A DNA stretch of 64,000 nt from Nocardia abscessus NBRC 100374 (GTDB lineage: Bacteria; Actinomycetota; Actinomycetes; Mycobacteriales; Mycobacteriaceae), in the NCBI RefSeq assembly GCF_000308455.1, contig NZ_BAFP01000044.1, positions 1 to 64,000 of the forward strand, written 5' to 3'. Numbering within the stretch: position 1 is the first letter of the stretch; each line of letters starts with the position of its first letter. The notes beneath the pieces were generated by a model. It saw only the letters and a program-made list of their open reading frames with translations, ran no database searches and was not told the DNA's origin. Positions 37,380 through 46,456 of this stretch are shown here, piece after piece. Position numbers and translations under genes: made by a program.

Positions 37380-38137
37380 CTACGGCGAGGCAGCCTCTGC
37401 GTGATCCGAACGATCCGGACAACGTGCACGGGTCGGCCTTCGAGCGGGTGACCGCGGTGCGGATCGGTTACACCGACGGCGCGGACGGCTGCAAGAAGAT
37501 CACCAGGAAGGAGATCGCCCAGCGCCGCGGCAACCTGCCCACCACCTTCGAACCCGGTGAGGAGCAGGCGCAGCCGCCGGTGGGCGCGGCCGCGCTGACC
37601 AGCCTGAGCAAGGCGCTGGCCGAGATCTTCCCGATCGCGCGGCCGCCGCAATTCGACTACTCCGGGGTGGGCCGCGGCTGCTCGGAAGTCACCCTCACCC
37701 GGCCGGTGTCGTACTGCCCGAGCGGGAACCGGATCGGCACCGATGTCCCTGCGATGGCCCGCCGTGGCGGACCGATGGCGGGCGAGGATCCGCTCTCGGC
37801 GGTCGTGGACGGCGACTACAACGCGTTCGTCGTCTTCGTGTCTCGGTACGTGCTCGCCGTGCAACAGGATCGCAAGCTGTCGCTGACCGGCGCCGAGACG
37901 GCGGGCCTGCGCACCGCCTGCCTCAGCGGCGCGCTGACCACGAAGCTGAGCTAGCCGGGCAGCGACCCGCACCTGTCCGCGGGTGACCTGGACGAAGCGG
38001 TCTCCGGCCTGCTCGCCGACGGGTCGGCGGCCGCGGACGTCAACGGCAAGGTCGTGGCGAGCGGCTACCAGCGGTTGGAGGCGTTCCGCACCGGCGTTCT
38101 GGACGGCGAGAGCGCCTGCCTGACCGAGTTCCGGTAG
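37380..38137 (+). pseudogene. decayed neutral zinc metallopeptidase, N-terminal half missing, internal amber stop
   Basis: The frame reads RDPNDPDNVHGSAFERVTAV, RRGNLPTTFEPGEE, VSYCPSGNRIGTD, DYNAFVVFVSRY and GLRTACLSGALTTKLS, the C-terminal half of actinobacterial exported neutral zinc metallopeptidases as I remember them. TAG at 37952-37954 interrupts a conserved stretch; the same frame resumes as PGSDPHLSAGDLDEAVSGLL and ends at TAG 38137. A CAG-to-TAG change would explain the stop. The signal peptide and HExxH zinc motif expected upstream are absent; the unrelated 36909 gene lies there instead. It is therefore a relic from which no catalytic enzyme can be made. Confidence 0.75.
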
Positions 38138-38143
38138 CCGGAC

Positions 38144-38596
38144 TCACACCGGCAGCGATCGCAACGAGCTGAGCGTGCTCGCCAGCGCGCGTGCGGCCTC
38201 GGCGCCCTTGGTCACGAAGTGCTCGGTGAAATACGTGACGTGCTCGCTGTGCTCGTGGAAGTGATGCGGGGTGAGCACGACCGAGAAGACCGGCACGTCG
38301 GTGTCCAGCTGGACCCGCATCAGCCCGTCGATCACCGCCGAGGCCACGAAGTCGTGCCGGTAGATGCCGCCGTCCACCACCAGCGCGGACGCGACGATCG
38401 CCGCGTACCGGCCGGAGTGCGCGAGCCGCTTGGCGTGCAGCGGGATCTCGAAGGCACCCGGCACCTCGAAGACGTCGATCGTGGCGGGATCGAAGCCGAG
38501 GTCGGCGTACTCGGTGCGGAACCCCTCGTACGCCTTGCCGACGATCGAGCTGTGCCAGCTGGCACGGATGAACGCGATGGATCCGGTATTGCTCAT
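38144..38596 (-). CDS. ribH: 6,7-dimethyl-8-ribityllumazine synthase, RibH2-like
   Basis: 150 residues from ATG 38596. IAFIRASWHSSIVGKAYEGF, EVPGAFEIPLHAKRLA, VDGGIYRHDFVASAVIDGLM and VLTPHHFHEHSEH match lumazine synthase, including the catalytic His in the HFHEH segment. Recalled similarity is closer to the RibH2 type (Brucella/rhizobia, decamer) than to the icosahedral RibH clustered with ribA/ribC. It condenses 5-amino-6-ribitylaminouracil with 3,4-dihydroxybutanone phosphate. No other riboflavin gene lies nearby, so it may be a second copy. Confidence 0.9.
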   Translation of the reverse strand: MSNTGSIAFIRASWHSSIVGKAYEGFRTEYADLGFDPATIDVFEVPGAFEIPLHAKRLAHSGRYAAIVASALVVDGGIYRHDFVASAVIDGLMRVQLDTDVPVFSVVLTPHHFHEHSEHVTYFTEHFVTKGAEAARALASTLSSLRSLPV

Positions 38597-38605
38597 GCCG
38601 GGATA

Positions 38606-39493
38606 CTACGGTTCGGTAAGGTGCGCTTCCAGCCAACCGACGACATCGTCGAGCACTTTCTGCTGCTCGGGCTCGTTGAACACCTCGTGGTAGAGGCCCT
38701 CGTAGCGGATCACGGTGAGGTCCTTCGACCCGGCGCCGCGCTCGATGAGATCGGAGCTCGACGGCGCGGCGATCGAGTCGGCGGTGCCGTGCAGCACCAG
38801 CAGCGGCACGGTGAGCCGTGCCAGCCGCTGCTTGACCGTGTTCGTCGCGTTCAGCATCTCGGCGCCGGTGCGGGCGGGCAGCATGCCCCGGTAGACCAGC
38901 GGATCGTTGTCGTAGGCCGCGACCACCGCGGGGTCGCGGCTGATCTGCGACGAATCCAGCTTCAGCACACCGAGATTCGGGGTGAACCTGCTCAACACCG
39001 GCGCGAGCATGCGCTGCACCGGATTGCCCACCGGGATGTCCAGCGGCGGCGCGGACAGCACGACGCCCGCGACATCGATCGGCGCGCGGGTGGCCAGATA
39101 CAGGGTGATCAGGCTGCCCATCGAGTGCGCGACCACGAAGCGCGGCACGTCCGGCTGCTCACGGCTCGCGATGGCCAGCATGGCGGCGACGTTGTCGGCG
39201 GCGCCTTCCATGGAGCCGATGTTGGCCTTGCCGCCCGCGGACTTCCCGTGGCCGATGTGGTCGAGCGCGTAGACCGCGAAACCGGCGGCGACCAGGCGCT
39301 GCCCGACGTGGGTGTAGCGGCCCGAATGCTCGGCCACGCCGTGGACCAGCACGATCACGCCCCGCGCAGCGCCATCGGGCAGCCACGCGCGCCAGGCGAC
39401 TCCGCTGCCGATGCCGTTGAACTCCCCGGTCTCGGTGCGGATCGCGGGCGGCTCGGCGGGCGCGGTGTCGCCCGCCGTCGGCTCGGTCGTCAT
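38606..39493 (-). CDS. monoacylglycerol lipase-type alpha/beta hydrolase
   Basis: 295 residues from ATG 39493. VLVHGVAEHSGRYTHVGQRL is the HGxxEHSxRY signature of monoacylglycerol lipases. The nucleophile elbow is FVVAHSMGSLITLYLA, with Asp in HGTADSIAAP and His in YEGLYHEVFNEPE. It hydrolyses monoacylglycerols or lysophospholipids at the membrane. Its start overlaps the M20 peptidase stop by 4 bp (ATGA), making it the last gene of a coupled minus-strand operon from 42524. Confidence 0.92.
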   Translation of the reverse strand: MTTEPTAGDTAPAEPPAIRTETGEFNGIGSGVAWRAWLPDGAARGVIVLVHGVAEHSGRYTHVGQRLVAAGFAVYALDHIGHGKSAGGKANIGSMEGAADNVAAMLAIASREQPDVPRFVVAHSMGSLITLYLATRAPIDVAGVVLSAPPLDIPVGNPVQRMLAPVLSRFTPNLGVLKLDSSQISRDPAVVAAYDNDPLVYRGMLPARTGAEMLNATNTVKQRLARLTVPLLVLHGTADSIAAPSSSDLIERGAGSKDLTVIRYEGLYHEVFNEPEQQKVLDDVVGWLEAHLTEP

Positions 39494-40860
39494 GCCTCGG
39501 CTCCTGCCGTCGATGGCGCGCCGATTGTCGCGAAATGCTCGATCAGCCGCCGGTTGAACTCGATGAGTCGAGCGTAGTTGACCCGGGAGAGGCGTTCGTC
39601 GGTTCCGTGGATCGAGGCCAGGTCGCGCCCGTCCAGCACGATCGGCGCGAAATTGCAGCGGGTGGCCGCCAGGTCGTCGTAGTGCCTGGAATCGGTCGCG
39701 CCGGGAACGATGCCAGTGGTCACCGCGATGCCGGGGGCGACGGAGCGGGCGAGGTCGGCGATCAGCTCGAAGGTGGGGCCGGGCCCGGTGATCCGCGACG
39801 GTTCCGACGACATGCCGACCAGCTCGAATTCGATCCCCTTGTCGCGCACGACTTTCCGGCAGTGCGCCAGCACCGAGGAAACCGTGTCGCCCGGCAGGAT
39901 GCGGAAGTTCACCAGCGCCTCGGCGTGCTGGGGCAACACGTTCGCCCGCGCACCGCCGCGGATCACCGTGGGCGCCGTGGTGGTGCGCACCATCGCCTCG
40001 GTCTGCGGCTGGGTCGCCATCACCCGGGTGATCGCCGGTCCCGCGATGCGCGCGAGACCGAGCAGGTGTCGCCGCGGTCCCGGCATGACCTCGCGCAACC
40101 TGGCCAGCATGTCCGCGATCACCGGGGTCAGGCGCAGCGGCATCGGATGGTCCTGGATGCGGCCCACCGCCCGCGCGATCCGGCCGACCGCCGTCTGCTT
40201 GCCCGGCATGGACGAATGGCCGCCCACCTCGGTCACCGACAGCCGGACCGTCGCGTAGCCCTTCTCGCCGAGCATGATCGTGGCCACCGGCTGCCGCACC
40301 CCCTCGACGATCCCCGCGGTGATCACCCCGCCCTCGTCCAGCAGCAGATCCGCGCACACGCCCGCCTGCCGCAGGTGTGCGGCCATCCGCTCGGCGCCCT
40401 CGCCGCCGAAAACCTCCTCGTCGTGCCCGAAGGCCAGGTACACGGTGTGCCGGGGTCGCAGGCCCGCGGCGAGCGCCGACTCGACCGCCTCCAGGATGGC
40501 CAGCACACGGCTCTTGTCATCGATCGCGCCACGGCCCCAGATGAATTCGTCGTCCACCACTCCCGCGAACGGCGGGTGGGTCCAGCGCTGTGGGTCGTCC
40601 ACGGGCACCACGTCCTGGTGCGCGAGCAGGATCGCGGCCACTCGGTCCGGTTCGGTGCCGGGCCAGCGGTAGAGCCGGCTGTGCGCGAACTGCTGTAGCT
40701 CGAGCTCGGCGTGCACGCGGGGGAAGGACGCTCGCAGGTGCGCGTCGAGGCGGTCGAACGCGTCGCTGTCGGTGTCGCGCGGGTCGTCGGCGGACACGGT
40801 CGCACACCGCAGCGCGGCGGCGAGGCGCTCGGCGGTCGGGTCGTCGACCGGGTCCGTCAT
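39490..40860 (-). CDS. M20 family metallopeptidase (carboxypeptidase/PM20D1-like)
   Basis: 456 residues from ATG 40860. Metal ligands are visible in ILLAHQDVVPV, WGRGAIDDKSRV and FGHDEEVFGGEG; the dimerisation lid spans GEKGYATVRLSVTEVGGHSS. Members cleave N-acyl amino acids or dipeptides. ATGA overlaps at both ends couple it to the CocE-like hydrolase upstream and the lipase downstream, suggesting a shared role in degrading acylated or peptide substrates. Confidence 0.92.
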   Translation of the reverse strand: MTDPVDDPTAERLAAALRCATVSADDPRDTDSDAFDRLDAHLRASFPRVHAELELQQFAHSRLYRWPGTEPDRVAAILLAHQDVVPVDDPQRWTHPPFAGVVDDEFIWGRGAIDDKSRVLAILEAVESALAAGLRPRHTVYLAFGHDEEVFGGEGAERMAAHLRQAGVCADLLLDEGGVITAGIVEGVRQPVATIMLGEKGYATVRLSVTEVGGHSSMPGKQTAVGRIARAVGRIQDHPMPLRLTPVIADMLARLREVMPGPRRHLLGLARIAGPAITRVMATQPQTEAMVRTTTAPTVIRGGARANVLPQHAEALVNFRILPGDTVSSVLAHCRKVVRDKGIEFELVGMSSEPSRITGPGPTFELIADLARSVAPGIAVTTGIVPGATDSRHYDDLAATRCNFAPIVLDGRDLASIHGTDERLSRVNYARLIEFNRRLIEHFATIGAPSTAGAEA

Positions 40861-42524
40861 CGGTCACCGGTGCGGTCGGGCAGATTCATGGGCACCGTTG
40901 CATTGTTCAACACACTCGGATCGAGGGCGATCGTCTTCTCGTTTCGCCACTTCACGATGCCTTCGGTGAGCCCGCCCGGCAACTCGGGACGACGCGTTGC
41001 GGTCAGCAGCGGCAGTTCGACGCTCGCCGCGGTCACCGTCACGGGAGCGAAGGCGGGGGAGTGCGACCACACGTCGTCGACCACGTCGGTGACCCGCACA
41101 CCGATCCGGTGGCCGGCCGCGATCGGCCAGTCCTGCGCGAGCAACCGCACCTCGGCGGTGTCGCGGACGGGGGCGATGCCTCGGGTGATGACGGTCGCGC
41201 GCAAGTCGGGTGCGATGTCGTAGAGCTCGACGGCGACCGTCGCGCTCGTGGGGCCGCTGAGCCGGAGGGTGGCCGTCGGGATGCCGGACAGGTGCTGGTC
41301 TTGGGCCAGCGGCGCGGAGACCGACCAGATTTCGCGGTCCGGCCCGGGGACCAGGCCGCGGTCGGTGTAGTCGCCGGGCCGCAGCGCGACCGAGATCCGC
41401 TGGGCGTCGGCGGGCGGCCACGCGGTCTCCGCGCGCCAGCGGCCGTCGAACTGGCCGACGGTGATCCGCGGGCCGGGAATCCGCACGTCCCGGCCCGCGA
41501 CGTGCTTGTCGAAGAAGGCGAGCAGCTCGGTGTCGAAGTGCGGTGTGCCGCACTTGTCGTGGCAGGTGCGGTGTCCCCACTGGCCGAACCAGGCCCGGTG
41601 GTCGCCGGGGCCGAGGCCGTTCCACAGGTCGAACACCCGGTAGGCCCGGGTGTTGTAGTCCACGAAGCCCTGACCGAGGAACAGCGGAATCGTATTACCG
41701 CGCAGTCTCGCCACCAGGTCGCGGTCGCGCCAGAAGGCGGTGTCCGCGTTGTGGTCGCCGATCTCGGCCAGGTACTGCTGATAGCACGGCCACGGCAGCT
41801 GCGTCGCGTTCGCCTGGTATTCGCCGGAGTCCTCCGGACGCGGCGGGGTCGAGGCGATGAGCAGATGCTCCAGGCCCGCGAAGTCGGCGGGGCGCACACC
41901 GCTCTCGGTGATCGGCTTGCCGGAGAACTTCCACGAGACGCCCTGCATGTACAGGTAGGCGTACGGGTCGACCACCGGCTCGAACGCGCCCACCGCGGCG
42001 AGGCCCTTCGGTGCGGTGGCCAAGCCCATCAGGCCGGTCCACGCTTCGTACGAGGTACCGAACAGCCCCACCTTGCCGGTGGACCACGGCTGGCTCGCGG
42101 CCCACTCCACGGCCGCGGTGACGTCCGCGCGCTCCCCGGGTCCGCCGAAGTCCGGGCAGCCGTTGGAGCCGCCGAATCCGCGCAGGTCCACGACGACGTA
42201 GGTGTAGCCGGCGTTCAGGAACAGCTCGGCGGTGAGGTTGTCGGTGGACGGGCCGCCGGTGAGGCGCGGCTCGCTCAAGTACGCCAGGTGCGCGCGATAC
42301 GGGCTGACGGTGAGGATGACGGGCGTCCGGGTGTCGTCGGGGACACCGGCCGGGCGCAGGATGTCCGCGTGCAGGCGGGTGCCGTCCTCGCCGTCGATGT
42401 ACGTCTGTTTCCACTGGTAAGGCACCGGCAGCGGTTCGGCGGCGGCGGTCACCGGGGTGATCGCGGCCAGCAGCAACAGCAGGCCGCACAGGGCACGCGA
42501 CAAGACGGCTCGTTCGGTCACCAT
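40857..42524 (-). CDS. exported CocE/NonD family hydrolase (X-Pro dipeptidyl-peptidase-like)
   Basis: 555 residues from ATG 42524. A Sec signal peptide (CGLLLLLAAITPVTAAA) is followed by the alpha/beta domain: VVDLRGFGGSNG, nucleophile elbow KVGLFGTSYEAWTGLM (GTSYE), and Asp/His in the second half (QGFVDYNTRAYRV, GQWGHRTCHD). A C-terminal jelly-roll X-Pro dipeptidyl-peptidase domain extends from about 350. It is probably secreted; cocaine esterase-like enzymes cleave esters or acyl-proline bonds. It is the first gene of the three-gene coupled operon. Confidence 0.92.
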   Translation of the reverse strand: MVTERAVLSRALCGLLLLLAAITPVTAAAEPLPVPYQWKQTYIDGEDGTRLHADILRPAGVPDDTRTPVILTVSPYRAHLAYLSEPRLTGGPSTDNLTAELFLNAGYTYVVVDLRGFGGSNGCPDFGGPGERADVTAAVEWAASQPWSTGKVGLFGTSYEAWTGLMGLATAPKGLAAVGAFEPVVDPYAYLYMQGVSWKFSGKPITESGVRPADFAGLEHLLIASTPPRPEDSGEYQANATQLPWPCYQQYLAEIGDHNADTAFWRDRDLVARLRGNTIPLFLGQGFVDYNTRAYRVFDLWNGLGPGDHRAWFGQWGHRTCHDKCGTPHFDTELLAFFDKHVAGRDVRIPGPRITVGQFDGRWRAETAWPPADAQRISVALRPGDYTDRGLVPGPDREIWSVSAPLAQDQHLSGIPTATLRLSGPTSATVAVELYDIAPDLRATVITRGIAPVRDTAEVRLLAQDWPIAAGHRIGVRVTDVVDDVWSHSPAFAPVTVTAASVELPLLTATRRPELPGGLTEGIVKWRNEKTIALDPSVLNNATVPMNLPDRTGDR

Positions 42525-42635
42525 AGGACTATCGAGTTTGCCCGGACGGCCGTCCAGACCCCGGAACCGGGGTGGTCGTCCAGTCGCCGGGCACACGCCA
42601 TCCGGTGTTCATCCGGGCAGACCAGCATCGGCGCT

Positions 42636-43544
42636 ATGCCGGAGCGCGATTTCGGGTCCGCCGACGCGGTGGCGACGATCACCTTGGCGTTGCTGAGCGC
42701 GTTCCTGTTCGCGGTGTCCGCGGCTCTGCAACAGGGCGCGGCACGGCAGGCCGCCGCCGAATCCGGGCAGGGACGGTTCCTGGTGTTCGCCGCGATCGCG
42801 CGCCGTTTGCTCACCGACCCGCGCTGGCTGGCCGGGCAGGCGGCGAACGTGGCCGGGTTCGTCGTGCACGCGTTCGCGCTGCGTTTCGGGGCCATCGCGG
42901 TGGTGCAGGCGTTGCTGGTCGTGCAACTGTTGTTCGCGCTGCCGTTCGCCGCGCGGCGGCGAAGACGCGCGCTGCCGGCGCGGGACTGGGCCGGAACGAC
43001 AGCGGTGTGCGCCGGGCTGATCCTGCTCGTCGCCCAGGGGATTCCCCCGCATTCGGCGGTGCGCAGCGAGCTGCTGCCCGTCGCGGGCACCGGTGTGGTC
43101 GTCGTGATCGTCGTGCTGTTCGGTGTGTCCCGGCTGGCCCGCTCCACGCAACTGCGGTCCGCGCTGGTGGCCGTGGCGGCGGGCTGCTGTTTCGCCAGCA
43201 CCGCGGTCCTGGTGGTGGTGGCCACGAACACCCTGCCGGAGCCGAACTGGGCGCTGCTGGGCATCCCGGTGTCGACGGTGCTCGGCGGCATCCTGACCCA
43301 GGAGGCGTACGCCCGCGGCTCGCTGCCCACGGCGCTGACCGCGATGACGATCACCGACCCGGTGCTCAGCTACCTGGCCGGGCTCACCCTCTTCACCGCG
43401 ACGATCCACCCGAGCCCGCCGCTGCTGGCTTGCGCCGCCACCGCGGTGATCGTGGGCGTCGCGGTACTGGCGAACTCACCGACGCTGCACGACGAACGGG
43501 AGATGTCCGCCGCGCGTCAGGCGGAGCGGGCCGGGCGCTCGTAG
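42636..43544 (+). CDS. multispanning membrane protein, DMT/EamA-like
   Basis: 302 residues from ATG 42636. About nine to ten hydrophobic helices with a repeated half pattern (TITLALLSAFLFAVSAALQQ, AVVQALLVVQLLFALPFA, VVVVIVVLFG, TALTAMTITDPVLSYLAG) resemble drug/metabolite-transporter-like proteins. The substrate is unknown. It is divergent from the CocE-like gene, and its 3' end overlaps the glycosyltransferase gene on the other strand by 28 bp. Confidence 0.85.
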   Translation: MPERDFGSADAVATITLALLSAFLFAVSAALQQGAARQAAAESGQGRFLVFAAIARRLLTDPRWLAGQAANVAGFVVHAFALRFGAIAVVQALLVVQLLFALPFAARRRRRALPARDWAGTTAVCAGLILLVAQGIPPHSAVRSELLPVAGTGVVVVIVVLFGVSRLARSTQLRSALVAVAAGCCFASTAVLVVVATNTLPEPNWALLGIPVSTVLGGILTQEAYARGSLPTALTAMTITDPVLSYLAGLTLFTATIHPSPPLLACAATAVIVGVAVLANSPTLHDEREMSAARQAERAGRS

Positions 43545-44635
43545 TCGGTGTAGAGGGCGAGCATGCGCTCGACCGTCGCCGACCACGGAAAGCGTTCCGC
43601 CGCCGCACGGGCCGCGCGCCTGCGGTCGGCCGCCGGGATGGCGAGCAGTTCGTTGACGCCCTCCGCCAGGCCGCGCGGAGTGCCGTCGCACACGACGCCG
43701 GAGCCGGGGGCGCCGACGAGTTCGCGGGCGGCGCCCGCCGCGGGAACGACGACCGGAGTCCCGCACGCGAGCGCTTCCAGGACGGCGAGACCGAAAGTCT
43801 CGGCGGGAGAGGGGAACACGGCGATGTCGGCGCCGGCGATCAGGGCGGCCATCGCGGTCCGGTCGGTGAGGTGGCCGTGGAACACGACCGGAAGCCCGGC
43901 CGCCAAGTGTTCCAGGCGAGAACGCAGCGGGCCGTCCCCGATCACCGACAGCGCGCAGCGCAGACCGGATTCGACCAGGACGCGCACCGCCTGGATGGCG
44001 CGTTCGGCTCGTTTCTCCCGCGACAACCTGCTCACCAGGACGAGCCGCACCGAATCGTCGGAGCGCCCGGCTCGCGGTCCCTCGACGGACGGGCGGAAGG
44101 TCGTGAGGTCGACGCCGAGCGGAACCCGGCGCACGTTGCGCGCGCCGACCCGATCGAACTCGGCAGTCGCGAAATTCGAGGTCACGACGACTTTTTCGGC
44201 GCGCACGCAGAGCCGCCGGTTGGCCAGGTCGGCCGCCGCGGTGAGCGGGAAGCCGCGCGGCACCCGCGAGCGCAGGATGGCGTCGATGCGTTCGTGCGAG
44301 AACAGCACCAGTGGGACGCCCGCGCCGCGCGCCCAAGGCGCGAGCCAGCGGACACTGAGTTTGTCGCTGCACTCGAGCACGTCCGGGGCCAGCCGATCGA
44401 GCACGGGCCGGGTACGGCGGGCGGTGAGCACGTGATAGCCGGCATCGCCGAACTTCGGGCTGCGCACGGTGATCCGGTGCCCGGCGGTGGTGTGCTCGTC
44501 GTCGTCGTGGGGACCGGGCACGACGAGCACCCGATCGTGACCCGCCGCCGAATAGCCGCGCCCGATCTCGTCGACGCAGGTGCGCAAACCGCCGGAAGCG
44601 GGAGTGTAGAAGTTGGCGATCTGCACGATCCGCAT
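43517..44635 (-). CDS. GT4 family glycosyltransferase, MgtA/PimB'-like
   Basis: 372 residues from ATG 44635. MRIVQIANFYTPASGGLRTC is the GGLR donor/acceptor loop of MgtA-type enzymes; VVLVSRLSREKRAERAIQA and FPSPAETFGLAVLEALACG are the GT-B sugar-nucleotide (ExxxxxxxE-like) elements. In corynebacteria and mycobacteria this subgroup moves mannose from GDP-mannose to glycolipids such as GlcA-diacylglycerol. Its start overlaps the DUF2334 stop (TGATG), so they are coupled. The exact acceptor is inference. Confidence 0.88.
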   Translation of the reverse strand: MRIVQIANFYTPASGGLRTCVDEIGRGYSAAGHDRVLVVPGPHDDDEHTTAGHRITVRSPKFGDAGYHVLTARRTRPVLDRLAPDVLECSDKLSVRWLAPWARGAGVPLVLFSHERIDAILRSRVPRGFPLTAAADLANRRLCVRAEKVVVTSNFATAEFDRVGARNVRRVPLGVDLTTFRPSVEGPRAGRSDDSVRLVLVSRLSREKRAERAIQAVRVLVESGLRCALSVIGDGPLRSRLEHLAAGLPVVFHGHLTDRTAMAALIAGADIAVFPSPAETFGLAVLEALACGTPVVVPAAGAARELVGAPGSGVVCDGTPRGLAEGVNELLAIPAADRRRAARAAAERFPWSATVERMLALYTDYERPARSA

Positions 44636-45375
44636 CAGCCGACCGCCGATCCGACCAGTTCGCCGTAGGTGGTCGCCTGTGCGTCGGTCCGCAGTACCGC
44701 GTCGATGGCGCGCAGGGTGGTGTCGCGCAGACCCGGTCTGCTCAGGTCGTCGGGATGCAGCGCCAGGCGGACCAATCCGCCGCGTTCGGCGATGCGGCGG
44801 GCCATGGTGTCGACCATCGCCGCGCCGAACCGTTCGGACCACCCGCCGCCCGGACGGTGGGAGAGCGCGAATCCGAGATACCGGCGTCCGCTGCCGAGAT
44901 CCTTGGCTCCGAAGTGCGAGGTGGTGTAGGTGAACCCCGCCGTGCGCAGCGCCTGCTCCGCGCCGGGCGAGGCCAGCCAGCCGGGGGGAGTGAAGCCGGT
45001 GGTGGACAACCCCGATTCGGCCATCACCTCGGTGGCGGCGTGCAGTTTGGCCGCGGCCTCGCCGACGTTCAAGGCGGCGAATTCGGCCGCACCGCGCGCC
45101 ACCGCGTGCCCTACCGCCCGGCGCGGCCATCCGCCTTCGGGCCCCGCCCGGTGCGACCACCCGTGCAGCAGGATGTCGTCACCGGCCCGTCGGCGCTCCC
45201 GCAGGAACGCGGCGTAATCCGGATCGCCGGACAACCGCTTCCCTCGCCACGGACCGGGAATCACCAGCAGCGAGACGGGAATCCCGAAACGATCGGCGTC
45301 GGCGCACCAGCGCGCCGTCTCCGCCGCACTCGCCGGTGCGACGTCATGGACGCTCACCACCAACCGCGCACACAC
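44635..45375 (-). CDS. DUF2334/polysaccharide deacetylase-fold protein
   Basis: 246 residues from GTG 45375. LVVSVHDVAPASAAET carries the Asp of the NodB-like site, LLHGWSHRAG supplies the HxxxH-type histidines, and LALHPDDLSRPG is the final His motif. The family is thought to deacetylate glycans. Translational overlap with the glycosyltransferase suggests that both work on one glycolipid or polysaccharide. Confidence 0.85.
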   Translation of the reverse strand: MCARLVVSVHDVAPASAAETARWCADADRFGIPVSLLVIPGPWRGKRLSGDPDYAAFLRERRRAGDDILLHGWSHRAGPEGGWPRRAVGHAVARGAAEFAALNVGEAAAKLHAATEVMAESGLSTTGFTPPGWLASPGAEQALRTAGFTYTTSHFGAKDLGSGRRYLGFALSHRPGGGWSERFGAAMVDTMARRIAERGGLVRLALHPDDLSRPGLRDTTLRAIDAVLRTDAQATTYGELVGSAVG

Positions 45376-45504
45376 GTCGTGGAAGCTAACACCGCCCGAT
45401 GGCCGCGAACTGAACAGCGCACTGCGCTCCTCTGAAAGCTGCGTTCCTTCGGCCCCGCTCGGACACCTCGGGTCAGGTGTCCCCGCTCCCTCGCGTCCAG
45501 CCGG

Positions 45505-46029
45505 TCACCAGATATCTGCCCAGGCCGGTCGCACCGGCAGATCGAACGCCGCGGTCCGCCCGCGCACCAGCATCGGCACCGAGGCGCCCTCCGGAAACCG
45601 GGCCTGCAACGAGGTCGCCCGTCCCCGGCGGAACTCCGAGAACACGAATTCCTTCCGCGACCGGTGCTCCACACCGGTCTCCGGATGCCCGAAGCTCACC
45701 TCGATCCGCACCCGATGCTGATCGAAACCGTTGACCCTGTTCAACCGCCGGTAGCTGGTACCGACCACCGACCCGGGAACCGTCGTGCCCGACCGCTGCA
45801 GGTACGCCCGCCGAAGACGCCAGACCGCACCCAGCACCTGTGTCCACAACACCATTGCGAACACCACGCTCACCGGCAGCGCCAAAATCGCCGCCGCGTC
45901 CAGTCCCGATCGCATGCCGAGGCGCACACCGAGGCTGACGACCCCCGCGACGAAGAACACCGCGCCCGCACCGGCGACGAGTACCCAAACCAGGTTCGCG
46001 GGACCGACCGAATTGCGTCCCTTCCCCAC
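45505..46029 (-). CDS. DUF3592-like membrane protein
   Basis: 174 residues from ATG 46029. Two hydrophobic helices (about 14-40 and 45-66) are followed by a beta-rich domain with TTVPGSVVGTSYRRLNRV, HRVRIEVSFGHPETGVEH and FPEGASVPMLVRGRTAAFD, the DUF3592 pattern seen in many actinobacterial membrane proteins. It is divergent from the TY-Chap gene across a 427-bp region. Function unknown. Confidence 0.8.
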   Translation of the reverse strand: MGKGRNSVGPANLVWVLVAGAGAVFFVAGVVSLGVRLGMRSGLDAAAILALPVSVVFAMVLWTQVLGAVWRLRRAYLQRSGTTVPGSVVGTSYRRLNRVNGFDQHRVRIEVSFGHPETGVEHRSRKEFVFSEFRRGRATSLQARFPEGASVPMLVRGRTAAFDLPVRPAWADIW

Positions 46030-46456
46030 CAGACCCCTCCCACTCGACTCATGCGGACTTCATCAAGCCGAGATGAAACCCATGCTGCGATTCGAAGCGC
46101 GAACCCAGACCCTACAGCGCGCCCACTCGGCCCTCGGGCTTGGGCATGTCGGTATCTCGAGCGGAACTGGCCGGAATCAAAGGGGATTCGCGGAATTCAC
46201 GCACGTCGCGATGCCGTGTCATCCGAGGAAATGCATTCACGGGATCGCTTCGGCGACGAAGACGAGTCAGGGACTGTTCAGAAAGAGCATTACCGGGCCG
46301 AGACGCCGCAGGTCGGGGCGGTGCGGCACGGATGAGACGCCGGATATGGCAAACGGCTATGACCCGGGCTGAACTGGACGGTGGCACAATCAATTTCGTC
46401 TGGCGTCCCGGGCCGGTCGGCGTATGATCAGGCCAGTGCCGATACCCGGGGGAAGA
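46030..46456. other. 427-bp divergent intergenic region
   Basis: Lies between the DUF3592 gene (minus) and the TY-Chap gene (plus). GC content is lower than in the flanks around 46150-46290. Open frames crossing it have no protein-like composition. A clear -10 box for the rightward gene sits at its right end; nothing further was recognised. Confidence 0.4.
46423..46428 (+). promoter_or_regulatory. candidate -10 box for the TY-Chap gene
   Basis: TATGAT, a near-consensus TAnnnT hexamer, lies 29 bp before ATG 46457. That would give a short 5' leader containing the GGGGGAAG ribosome site. No good -35 was found. Confidence 0.5.

Noticed and set aside
37952..37954. Programmed read-through or recoding of the TAG in the metallopeptidase frame
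   Set aside because: TAG is not a selenocysteine codon, no recoding element is visible, and the catalytic N-terminal half is missing as well, so gene decay is simpler.
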